Part shown: in pieces, positions 1-7,232 of the stretch
Layout of the letters: every line of letters begins with the position of its first letter
Numbering within the stretch: position 1 is the first letter of the stretch
Assembly: GCA_030836605.1 (NCBI GenBank)
Contig: JAUPMC010000049.1
Coordinates: 1 to 15,835, forward strand
Length of the DNA stretch: 15,835 nucleotides
Direction of reading: 5' to 3'
Source: Thermoplasmatota archaeon
GTDB taxonomy: Archaea; Thermoplasmatota; Thermoplasmata; UBA10834
Translations under genes and position numbers: made by a program
The notes under the pieces: model-generated
Told to the model about the DNA's origin: nothing
Databases searched by the model: none
Seen by the model: only the letters and a program-made list of their open reading frames with translations

Positions 1-2
1 GC

Positions 3-2636
3 GCCATCGGCTTCGCCCGCAAGGTCGAGCGGCGAGACCCGGCGACCATAGACCAGTAGAAGACGATCGGGTGCACCGAGGAGACGATCAAGTCGCTCTC
101 GGACCCCCTCGAGGTAGTCAAGTTCTTCAGCCAAGTGTACGTGAACGACTACTGGAAGCGGTTCGGGTTCATGTCCGACTGGAGGCGGTTCACGTCCACC
201 GTGAACCCGGACTACTCGAAGTTCATCGAGTGGCAGATGAGGAAGCTCATGTCCCTCGGGCTGCTCGTCCAGAGGCCGTACTTCGCCCCCGCGTGCGTCG
301 AGCACGGCCCGGTCGCGATAGACGCCTCGGAGACGGACATCTCCAAGGGCGGAGGAGCCGAGGTGCTCGAGTACACGCTGCTCAAGTTCGACATCGAGGA
401 CGGGCGTAAGCTCGTGGCGGCCACTCTAAGACCGGAGACCGTCTTCGGCCTGACCAACTTCTGGGTGAACCCGGACGTGGAGTACGTCGACGCCCAGGTC
501 GGCAACGAGAAGTGGGTCGTGAGCCGGCCCGCGGCGGACAAGCTCGCGCTCCAGATGGATGGAGTGAAGGTCGTCGGGTCCGCGGACGGCAGGGCGCTCA
601 TAGGCAAGAGGTGCAAGGCGCCCTACACCGGCAAGATGATCCCCATATTCCCGTCCAACCTCTGCGACCCCGGCGTGGGCACGGGCCTCGTGATGAGCGT
701 CCCGTCGGACGCCCCGGTCGACTGGATAGGGCTCGTGGAGCTCAGGCGTGACGAGGCGTCGAGGCGGTCGTTCGGCATATCCGCCGAGGCATTGGACGCC
801 GCCGCCCCCGTGGCCATAATAGACACCCCTGGCTGGGGCCCCCTCCCGGCGGTGGAGATCACCGCCAAGATGGGCATCGAGTCCCTCGCGGACCCGAAGC
901 TCGAGGAGGCCACCAAGGAGGTTTACAAGAGCGGGTTCCACAAGGGCGTGATGAACGCCTCGTGCGGCGCCTTCGCGGGGCAGCCGGTCGAGCGCGCCAA
1001 GGACGCCATCAGGGAGGAGCTCCTGGCCAGCCGCCAGGCGGCCGTCATGCACGACCTCTCCGAGGAGGTCCTGTGCAGGTGCGGGGGCAAGGTGTACGTC
1101 AAGAAGATACCGGACCAGTGGTTCATCGACTACGCCAACCCCGGGCTCAAGGAGCGCTCGAAGGAGCACGCCTCGACCATGGACATCCTCCCAAAGGAGT
1201 ATCGCGACAACATCCCGAACGTCATAGACTGGTACAGGGAGCGCGCCTCGGTCCGCCTGGGGAACTGGCTGGGGACCAGGTTCCCGTACGACCCCAAGTG
1301 GATAATAGAGGCCATAGCCGACAGCACACTGTACCCCGTCTACTACATCATCTCGATGTACGCGAACCAGGGGATGGTCAGGCCGGAGAGCATGACCGAG
1401 GACTTCTTCGACTACGTGCTGCTGGGCGAAGGCACCGCGGAGGAGGTCCGGGCGGCCACTGGTGTGCCGGAGGCGACCCTGGAGAAGATCAGGGCGGAGT
1501 TCGAGTACTGGTACCCGCTCGACGTCAACCTGGGCGGGAAGGAGCACATGACCGTCCACTTCCCGGTGTTCCTGATGAACCATGTCGCGGTCCTGAGGCC
1601 GCAGCACTGGCCCAAGGGGATACTGGTCAACTGGTACATCACCATGAGCGGGGGCAAGATATCCAAGTCCAAGGGCGGGGCCCGCCCCATCCACGACGCC
1701 GCGGAGAGGTTCGGGGTGGACGCCCTGAGGCTCTTCTACGCGCACATCGCATCCCTCTACGTCGACGTGGTCTGGGAGGACGAGCGGGTCGAGCACTATA
1801 GTGACAGGCTCGAGCGGACATGGGCCCAGGTCCATGAGATGCTGTCAATCGACTCCGAGGAGCCGACCCCCCTGGACGGCTGGCTCGACGCGAGGCTTCG
1901 GTCCCGACTGTCGAGGCTGAGCTCGTACATGAGGGAGTACGATGTCCGGTCATACTCGAACGAGGTCTACTTCGAGGTCCCGCAGGACTTGAGGTGGTAC
2001 GTGAAGCGCGGCGGAAGGAGCAGGACGGCGGTCCGGAAGGCTGTCGAGACATGGGTCACCCTCATGGCTCCGGTCACGCCCCACATCGCGGAGGAGCTCT
2101 GGGAGGCCATGGGCAACGAGCGGTTCGTGTCCACGAGGCAGATCCCGGAGGGCGTCGTCACGGACGACGTGCTCAGGGAGGAGGCGAACGAGAAGCTGGT
2201 CGAGGGGCTCGTGGCCGATGTCTCCGAGATACTGAAGGTCACCGGCGTCAAGCCCGTGAAGCTCGTGGTCATGACCGCCCCGGGGTGGAAGCGGGACATG
2301 CTGAGGGACGCCCTGTCCCAGCCGAAGGGCAAGCTCGACATCTCGTCGCTCATCAAGTCCACGATGGCGAAGGTCAAGGCCCCTGGCGCGAAGAAGGAAG
2401 TGCCCGCATACGCCAAGGAACTCGCCTCGGCCCTGGGCACCTCGTCGGAGCAGGACAGGAAGGCCATGTCCCTCGACATCGACGAGCTGTCCGTCCTGAG
2501 GGGCGCGTCGCCCTTCCTGAAGGAGCAGTTCGGGTGCGAGGTGGCCGTGTTCCCCGCGGACGACCAGGACAGGGAGGACCCGAAGGGCAAGGCCAAGTTC
2601 GCGAGGCCAGGCAGGCCCGCGGTCTACATCGAGTGA
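3..2636 (+). CDS. leuS: Leucyl-tRNA synthetase, archaeal type, 5' partial, with an in-frame TAG
   Basis: This cytoplasmic class I synthetase charges tRNA-Leu with leucine. About 877 codons are visible, against roughly 940-970 for archaeal LeuRS, so the N-terminal part with the HIGH motif lies outside the window. Visible landmarks: the threonine-rich editing stretch ATLRPETVFG (420-449), the CP1 editing site ending SDAPVDW with the Asp at 720-722, a CRCGGKV zinc-type segment near 1074-1097, the KMSKS signature as KISKS (1656-1670), then the anticodon-binding and C-terminal domains to the TGA at 2634-2636. Codons before and after the TAG at 57-59 keep the family pattern in one frame (GFARKVERRDPATID before, DPLEVVKFF after). 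I therefore treat the reading as one gene, not as a gene starting at GTG 135. If the TAG is a true stop, this copy is broken. Identity is very secure; the status of the TAG is open. Confidence 0.93.
57..59 (+). other. In-frame TAG codon within leuS
   Basis: Read in the leuS frame from position 3, codon 19 is TAG, with Gln before it and Lys after it. The flanking translation on both sides looks like archaeal LeuRS just after the catalytic-domain segment ending RDPxTI. From memory of the family, a residue such as Tyr is common near this site, and TAC or TAT differs from TAG by one base. Possible explanations are pyrrolysine insertion, amber suppression, a recent inactivating mutation or a base-call error. 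The sequence alone does not choose between them. Confidence 0.8.
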
Positions 2637-2670
2637 CGAACGGGCGACCTCAACGTTACGGCGCGCGCAA

Positions 2671-2712
2671 GGCGATACGAAAGGATTAAGACGAATCGGA
2701 CTACTTATCGCC
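2671..2712. promoter_or_regulatory. Inverted repeat over the promoter of the RING/DUF835 gene
   Basis: A perfect 7-bp inverted repeat, GGCGATA at 2671-2677 and TATCGCC at 2706-2712, brackets a 28-nt spacer. The right arm overlaps the AT-rich element TACTTATC (2702-2709), which lies about 23 nt before the ATG at 2728 and is the likely TATA box of a leaderless transcript. It could be an operator or only a chance repeat. Confidence 0.35.
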
Positions 2713-2727
2713 ACACTGGTTGCTACC

Positions 2728-4554
2728 ATGCGCCCCCTCACAACCGCAATCGCACTGATGCTCTGCGCCGTGCTGCTCGTCGTCCCGTCCTCGGTCGCGG
2801 AGGCCCAGGACGGCGACTCGGTCTCTATCACCACGAAGATGGTCCTGACGGCGTTGGACTCGCTGGACGGCAGCGGCCATGTGCAGTACAGGTTCGAGGG
2901 CGCTGCCGCGTTGGACCTCAGACAGGGCGTGATCACGTCGTACGACTCGAGCAGGAACCTCGCCCTGGAGGCCAACGAGGCGCTCAGGTTCCTCTCCGAC
3001 CTCGGTGACGAGATCGAGGGCGGGATGTACTGGGGCGTGACGATACTCAACCCGACGAACTACTCCGCCATGACCGAGTCGGAGGTCGTGAACCGCACGA
3101 CCGGCCTGGTCGGCTCGGTGCTCTCATCGCCTGAGCCTGTGGAGTTCGGCTACGATTTCGACGCGGGCGGCGAGGTCTCGTCGAGGCTCCTGAGCCTCTC
3201 GGAGCTGTCGGCGAGGACGTTCCTAGGCTCGGTCGAGACGGTCGCGGGATACACCTTCGAGGGCATGCTGAAGCTGAGCGACAGGGTCACCGTGTTCGGC
3301 GTCTCGAGCTACACCAGTCCGGACCTCATCGACGGCACCATATCAGAGCTGAGGACGCCTCTGGGCAGCGTCATGTGGTACTCGTTCACGGCCGAGCTGG
3401 GCCCAGCGTTGACGATCAACAGCGAGGCGCTCACATTCGAGTGGTTCAACTGGCTCGAGAACCAGCAGATCGCGTTCGTGGTGCTGGTCGTCGGCTGCCT
3501 CCTCATCATGCGCGCGCCGGCCAAGAGATACGAGAAGTACAAGCTCGAGCACCCGAAGAAGTACAGGAAGTCGGCCAAGCCCCTGGTGTCCGTCAGGGTG
3601 TTCTCGTGGTCCATGCTCGTGCTCCTGTCAGTCCTATACCTCCTCCCGTCATTGCTGTCTTCCTTCGACAGGAACCTGCTGATATACTCGTCGTACCTCT
3701 ATCTCCTGGTCCCATCTGCGGTGATAGGGACTCACTTCTTCACGAGGTCCATGTACGCGCGGGCCTCCACGCGGATCCCGGAGGACGTGGTCATAGAGGT
3801 CAAGCAGGCGTATGTGGGCCCCGAGGCCGGCCCCGGGGATGTCAGATGCCAGATATGCATGATGCCCCTCGACGCCGAGGTGGACATGTACCAGTGCTCC
3901 TGCGGCTTCTCGATGCACAACACGTGCGCCCACAGGTCGCAGACATGCCCGCTCTGCGGCACGGTCCTGTTCCCTGAGCAGACGCGTTCGGTCGAGTGCA
4001 GGGCGTGCAAGGAGACGTTCCTCACATCGGTCGAGGAGGACCCGTTCCTGCTCCAGTGCACCAAGTGCGGAGCGTTCCAGGAGGAGATCAAGGTCGGGAA
4101 GAACTACCTCGTGGTGGACGTCGACGGGAAGAGGGCGTACAACATGCTCAGGTCCATGGGCATGTCCGGCCGGCCCGCGATGGTGCTCACATCGGAGTTC
4201 CCGGGCAAGGTCAGGGAGGAACACTCCCTGGGGGACGACTTCGAGGTCAAGTGGTTCACAGAGACCACCGGCGACATCGACAGCGTCGACATCAAGGGGC
4301 TCGAGGCGGACGCCATGGAGACCATATCGACATTCCTCATGACGACCAAGCGCTCGGGCCTGCTCCTGGACTGCGTCGAGTCCGTCATCTCCAAGAACAG
4401 CTTCGGCGAGGCCCTGGCGTTCATCAAGCGCATCAACGACCTGGCAAGGGTCCACGGCGCCTCCGTGATCATGTGGTTCGACAGGGGACGGATACCCGAG
4501 GGCCAGGCGAAGTCGCTCAGCGACGAGTTCGACGAGGTCCACGACTACCTCTGA
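2728..4554 (+). CDS. Membrane protein with RING-like zinc finger, zinc knuckle and DUF835 domain
   Basis: A 608-residue protein. Residues 1-26 form a Sec-type signal peptide ending near AEA. Residues 27-245 look like an extracytoplasmic domain I do not recognise. Hydrophobic segments near 247-262, 291-312 and 317-338 are likely membrane helices. The cytoplasmic part starts with eight zinc ligands, C374, C377, C390, C392, H397, C400, C407 and C410, an arrangement (C4HC3) close to RING-CH or PHD fingers. A second four-cysteine knuckle follows (C424, C427, C444, C447). The C-terminal part, about 455-608, matches the DUF835 pattern, including a GLLLDCVESVISKN-type core. Function is unknown; a membrane-bound sensor or adaptor is plausible and ubiquitin-ligase activity is not shown. 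A likely TATA element lies at 2702-2709. The 3' end overlaps the convergent ubiX by 38 bp. Gene reality is secure and the domain calls are fairly secure. Confidence 0.85.
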   Translation: MRPLTTAIALMLCAVLLVVPSSVAEAQDGDSVSITTKMVLTALDSLDGSGHVQYRFEGAAALDLRQGVITSYDSSRNLALEANEALRFLSDLGDEIEGGMYWGVTILNPTNYSAMTESEVVNRTTGLVGSVLSSPEPVEFGYDFDAGGEVSSRLLSLSELSARTFLGSVETVAGYTFEGMLKLSDRVTVFGVSSYTSPDLIDGTISELRTPLGSVMWYSFTAELGPALTINSEALTFEWFNWLENQQIAFVVLVVGCLLIMRAPAKRYEKYKLEHPKKYRKSAKPLVSVRVFSWSMLVLLSVLYLLPSLLSSFDRNLLIYSSYLYLLVPSAVIGTHFFTRSMYARASTRIPEDVVIEVKQAYVGPEAGPGDVRCQICMMPLDAEVDMYQCSCGFSMHNTCAHRSQTCPLCGTVLFPEQTRSVECRACKETFLTSVEEDPFLLQCTKCGAFQEEIKVGKNYLVVDVDGKRAYNMLRSMGMSGRPAMVLTSEFPGKVREEHSLGDDFEVKWFTETTGDIDSVDIKGLEADAMETISTFLMTTKRSGLLLDCVESVISKNSFGEALAFIKRINDLARVHGASVIMWFDRGRIPEGQAKSLSDEFDEVHDYL

Positions 4555-5101
4555 CGCCGCCGGACCAGCGCTCGTACATGTCGTTCTCGAGGCCGAGCGC
4601 GTCCAGCACCCTGCTCACGACGAAGTCCACCATGTCGTCCACGGTCTTCGGTTTGGGGTAGAACGCGGGGCAGGCGGGCAATATGACCGCGCCGGCCGCG
4701 GAAAGTCTCTCCATGTTGGCTAGGTGTATCGTGGAGAGGGGGGTCTCGCGCACGACGAGAACGAGCCTGCGCCGCTCCTTGAGCGCGACGGAAGCCGCCC
4801 TCGTGATGAGGTTGTCCGCGATGCCGCACGCGATCTTGGACATAGTCGACGCGCTGCACGGCGCGATGACCATCGCGTCGAACTTGACGGAGCCGGACGA
4901 CACCGGGGCGGCGAGGTCGGAGTTCGAATAGTGCTCGTCCCCCAGCGCCTCGATCTCCGCGCGGCCCATGCCAGTCTCGTGCTCGGCTATGGCCGCGGCG
5001 TCGTCAGAGACGATGACCGTCTTGTGGCCTGGGAGCACCTGGAGCAGCCGCGTGCCATATACGCTCCCGGAAGCCCCGGTCAGGGCGACTACCGTCCTCA
5101 C
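4517..5101 (-). CDS. ubiX: UbiX-family flavin prenyltransferase
   Basis: UbiX joins a dimethylallyl group to reduced FMN, making the prenylated flavin cofactor of UbiD-type decarboxylases. The 194-residue length is normal for the family. The N-terminal GASGSVYGTRLL loop, the central APCSASTMSKIACGIADNLI segment and the C-terminal RETPLS plus ILPACPAFYPKP segments are the FMN and prenyl-phosphate binding signatures. The start is GTG at 5099-5101, directly before the family's hydrophobic first strand; an AT-rich stretch near 5127-5138 about 30 nt upstream could be the promoter. The last 38 bp, encoding a basic tail, overlap the convergent RING/DUF835 gene. No ubiD partner is visible in the window. 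Confidence 0.93.
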   Translation of the reverse strand: MRTVVALTGASGSVYGTRLLQVLPGHKTVIVSDDAAAIAEHETGMGRAEIEALGDEHYSNSDLAAPVSSGSVKFDAMVIAPCSASTMSKIACGIADNLITRAASVALKERRRLVLVVRETPLSTIHLANMERLSAAGAVILPACPAFYPKPKTVDDMVDFVVSRVLDALGLENDMYERWSGGVRGSRGPRRTRR

Positions 5102-5204
5102 GGGGCCGGCTTAGGTCATCCCGATGACAAAAGCCTTTTGGGTGGCGACGCATGCCAGAGGTGATTCGGACGGCGTGTCTGGCGTTCCCGCTGCGCGGCA
5201 AGGG

Positions 5205-5212
5205 TTTAAATA
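5205..5212 (+). promoter_or_regulatory. TATA box of the rps19e operon
   Basis: The sequence TTTAAATA is a strong archaeal TATA element. Transcription would be expected to start about 25 nt downstream, near 5234, leaving a leader of roughly 55 nt before rps19e. This is longer than for the neighbouring leaderless genes. Confidence 0.75.
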
Positions 5213-5235
5213 CGAGCACCATCTTATCCGCGTTT

Positions 5236-5251
5236 TGCCACCTATGTGGCA
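5236..5251 (+). promoter_or_regulatory. Perfect hairpin in the rps19e leader
   Basis: TGCCAC and GTGGCA pair over six base pairs around a CTAT loop. The hairpin lies at or just after the predicted transcript start. Its loop and 3' arm contain the ATG of the 13-codon leader ORF, so folding could hide that start. It may serve as an autoregulatory target for a ribosomal protein or as a 5' stabiliser; this is inference. Confidence 0.45.
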
Positions 5252-5285
5252 CATGGACCAGACATCTGCATTTCGCTTGAGGTAA
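5244..5285 (+). CDS. Possible 13-codon leader peptide ahead of rps19e
   Basis: ATG at 5244 opens a short frame, MWHMDQTSAFRLR, ending in TAA at 5283-5285. The stop overlaps the last base of the GAGGT ribosome-binding site of rps19e, four bases before the rps19e ATG. A ribosome finishing this frame would therefore sit on the rps19e initiation region. It may be a chance ORF; only its position makes it notable. Confidence 0.25.
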   Translation: MWHMDQTSAFRLR

Positions 5286-5287
5286 TC
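5279..5287 (+). promoter_or_regulatory. Strong ribosome-binding site of rps19e
   Basis: GAGGTAATC differs by one base from GAGGTGATC, the expected complement of the archaeal 16S rRNA 3' end. The GAGGT core ends six nucleotides before the ATG at 5290 and fixes that start codon. Confidence 0.75.
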
Positions 5288-5289
5288 CG

Positions 5290-5745
5290 ATGGCTACAGC
5301 GTTTGACGTACCCGCAAACAAGCTCATACCGAAGATGGCGGACGAGCTCAAGAAGCTCGAGACGGTCAAGCCCCCCGAGTGGGCGGCTTTCGTCAAGACG
5401 GGCCGGCACAAGGAGAAGAGCCCGATGCAGGAGGGCTGGTGGTACATCCGGTCCGCGGCCATGCTCCGCAAGATATACATCGAGGGCCCGATCGGCACGA
5501 CCAGGCTCGCGGCCATGTACGGCGGCTGCGCCGACAGGGGCTCGAAACCCGACAAGGCCGTCCGAGGTTCAAGGTCCATCTCCAGACACACTGTCCAGCA
5601 GCTCGAGAAGAGCCAGCTGATACAGAAGGAGAAGGACGGCGGCAGGGCTGTCACCGCCAAGGGGAGAAAGCTGGTCGACTCGTTGGCCACGCAGGTCCTC
5701 AAGGAGATGGCGGCCCAGAACCCGGAACTCACTAAGTATCTGTGA
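5290..5745 (+). CDS. rps19e: Ribosomal protein S19e
   Basis: A small-subunit ribosomal protein shared by archaea and eukaryotes and needed for late 30S/40S head maturation. The 151-residue length is typical. Diagnostic stretches are PPEWAAFVKTGRHKEKSP near the N-terminus, the WWYIRSAAMLRKIY helix, the GGCADRGSKP loop and the winged-helix segment SRHTVQQLEKSQLIQK, followed by the RKLVDSLA C-terminal helix. The ATG is set by the GAGGTAATC site. It is the first gene of a five-gene translation operon and is separated from the PDCD5-family gene by 10 bp. Confidence 0.97.
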   Translation: MATAFDVPANKLIPKMADELKKLETVKPPEWAAFVKTGRHKEKSPMQEGWWYIRSAAMLRKIYIEGPIGTTRLAAMYGGCADRGSKPDKAVRGSRSISRHTVQQLEKSQLIQKEKDGGRAVTAKGRKLVDSLATQVLKEMAAQNPELTKYL

Positions 5746-5755
5746 GTGAGCCAGT

Positions 5756-6088
5756 ATGGCAGACGACTCAGAGCTCGATGCATTGAGACAACGGAAGCTC
5801 CAGGAGCTTCAGGTCAGGGCGCAGCAGGAATCGATGGCGCAGGAACAGGCCAAACAGGTGGACGCGCAGAGGTCCATGGTCATGCGTCAGATACTGACGC
5901 CAGAGGCGCGGGAGCGTCTGGCGAACCTGCGGATGACCCGCCCGGACCTCGTGGAGCACGTGGAGAACCAGCTGGTGATGCTGGTCCAGTCCGGCAGGGT
6001 CACGGACAAGATAGACGACTACACCCTCAGGCAGCTGCTGAGGCGGATAATGCCAGCGAAACGCGAGATCAAGATTGAGAGGAGATGA
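5756..6088 (+). CDS. PDCD5-family DNA-binding protein
   Basis: A 110-residue archaeal homologue of human PDCD5 (the TFAR19 family). These are small basic helical-bundle proteins with nucleic-acid binding; the archaeal role is unsettled. Visible hallmarks are the charged, Gln-rich N-terminal helix (residues 1-35), the central segment from ILTPEARERLANLRMTRPDL, and the VENQLVMLVQSGRVTDKIDD segment leading to LRQLLRRI. The basic tail ends KREIKIERR. The usual archaeal position directly after rps19e and before rpl39e is kept. The stop lies two bases before the rpl39e ATG, so translation is probably coupled. Confidence 0.95.
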   Translation: MADDSELDALRQRKLQELQVRAQQESMAQEQAKQVDAQRSMVMRQILTPEARERLANLRMTRPDLVEHVENQLVMLVQSGRVTDKIDDYTLRQLLRRIMPAKREIKIERR

Positions 6089-6090
6089 CG

Positions 6091-6246
6091 ATGGCCACGC
6101 ACAAGCCACACGCGAGGAAACTCAGGCTGATGAGGGCGACCAAGAGCAACAGGAGGGTGCCCGCCTGGGTCATGATGCGGACGAACAGGAGCTTCCTGAG
6201 GCACCCCAAGAGAAGGCAGTGGAGAAGGACCAAGCTGAAGGTGTGA
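6091..6246 (+). CDS. rpl39e: Ribosomal protein L39e
   Basis: A 51-residue, very basic protein that lines the peptide exit tunnel of the large subunit. The sequence begins MATHKPHARKLRLMRATKSN, has the conserved RRVPAWVMMRTNR core and ends RRQWRRTKLKV, all typical of the family. The ATG at 6091 follows a GGAG site inside the end of the upstream gene, and the stop TGA is at 6244-6246. It sits in the standard L39e-L31e pair. This is a complete small gene that simple length cut-offs miss. Confidence 0.96.
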   Translation: MATHKPHARKLRLMRATKSNRRVPAWVMMRTNRSFLRHPKRRQWRRTKLKV

Positions 6247-6256
6247 GGTGTCTGGA

Positions 6257-6547
6257 ATGGCTGAAGAGGTCGAGATGGTGTTCACTGTCCCGTTGACTAT
6301 CACTCGGAATGTCCCGAAGACCAAGCGCGCCCCGAGGGCGGTCAAGGAGATCAAGGACTACGTGAGGCAGCACCTCGCGGACAAGACCATGCCCAAGGAC
6401 GAGGTCCCAGAGAAGGACGTCTGGATCGACTACAAGCTCAACGAGCTCCTGTGGTCCAGAGGGATAGAGCACCCCCCGAGGAAGGTCCGCGTGAAGGCGA
6501 TACGGTTCGAGGACGGCCTCATCGAGGTCTCTCTGCCGGAGGAGTAA
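6257..6547 (+). CDS. rpl31e: Ribosomal protein L31e
   Basis: A large-subunit protein located near the exit tunnel, where it helps contact SRP and nascent-chain factors. The 96 residues are normal for the family: beta strand VFTVPLTI, the basic segment with KRAPRAVKEIKDYVRQH, then DVWIDYKLNELLWSRG and a C-terminal strand pair ending VSLPEE. I prefer ATG 6257 over GTG 6248 because GAGGTG at 6245-6250 makes a good ribosome-binding site six bases before it. The longer form would add only three residues. The stop is TAA. It follows rpl39e closely and precedes aIF6. Confidence 0.95.
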   Translation: MAEEVEMVFTVPLTITRNVPKTKRAPRAVKEIKDYVRQHLADKTMPKDEVPEKDVWIDYKLNELLWSRGIEHPPRKVRVKAIRFEDGLIEVSLPEE

Positions 6548-6567
6548 TCCTCCTGGAGTAGGGCCTG

Positions 6568-7227
6568 ATGCTTAGGCTAGTCACTGTTTTCGGCAGCTCG
6601 TACCTGGGCGTGTATTGCACAGCGAACGAGCGCTACGCGCTCGTGGCTGAGGGGGCGGAGCCGTCCTTCGTCAAGGACATCGAGGAGGTCCTGAAGGTCG
6701 AGGTCGTTCGGACGTATATCGCGGGATCCACGCTCGTGGGCTCCCTCGTCGCATTGAACTCGAACGGCATGGTGGTCACGAACTTCGCGGAGAAGCAGGA
6801 GCTTGCGAAGCTCCCGAAGGACCTCAGGGTGGGCGTGATGGAGGAGAAGCTGAACGCGGCTGGCAACAACATAGTCGCGAACGACAAGGCCGCCTTCGTC
6901 CACCCCGCGGCGTCGAGGTTCTCCCTGAGGGCCATCGAGGACGCCTTGGGGGTCGAGGTGCACAGGGGGTCCATCGCGGGCATGGAGACCGTCGGGTCAG
7001 TGTGCCTCGCGACATCCAAGGGCGTCGTGTGCCATCCGAGGACCTCCGAGGACGAGCTGAAGATGCTGTCGTCGCTATTCGGTGTCCCGGCCTCCGTGGC
7101 GACGCTTAACTATGGCACTCCATATCTTGGCGCGTGCGCTGTCGCGAACAGCAAAGGCGCCTGCGTGGGTTCCCGCTCGACCCCGATAGAGCTCGGCCGC
7201 CTAGAGGACGGCCTGATGTTGTACTGA
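6568..7227 (+). CDS. eif6: Translation initiation factor aIF6
   Basis: aIF6 binds the large ribosomal subunit and blocks premature joining to the small subunit. The 219-residue protein shows the five-fold pseudo-repeat of the pentein fold: repeated units of the form LGVYCTAN, GSLVALNSNG, NNIVANDKAAFVHP, GSVCLATSKGVVCHP and LGACAVANSKGACVG. These match family length and order. A GGAG at 6555-6558 lies upstream of the ATG. It is the last gene of the operon; the stop is only five bases from the end of a convergent gene, so no ribosomal protein L18Ae or prefoldin gene follows, as it does in many archaea. Confidence 0.96.
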   Translation: MLRLVTVFGSSYLGVYCTANERYALVAEGAEPSFVKDIEEVLKVEVVRTYIAGSTLVGSLVALNSNGMVVTNFAEKQELAKLPKDLRVGVMEEKLNAAGNNIVANDKAAFVHPAASRFSLRAIEDALGVEVHRGSIAGMETVGSVCLATSKGVVCHPRTSEDELKMLSSLFGVPASVATLNYGTPYLGACAVANSKGACVGSRSTPIELGRLEDGLMLY

Positions 7228-7232
7228 TCCCG

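Noticed and set aside
135..137. GTG 135 as the true start of leuS
   Set aside because: LeuRS-like sequence continues upstream in the same frame on both sides of the TAG at 57-59, and the catalytic N-terminus would be lost.
426..1835. Long minus-strand open frame of 469 codons opposite leuS
   Set aside because: It is the complement of a GC-rich, codon-biased gene; its translation is Arg/His/Gly/Val-rich with no domain pattern.
1950..3050. Minus-strand open frame of 366 codons across the leuS 3' end
   Set aside because: It lies opposite the end of leuS and the start of the next gene and has no recognisable motif.
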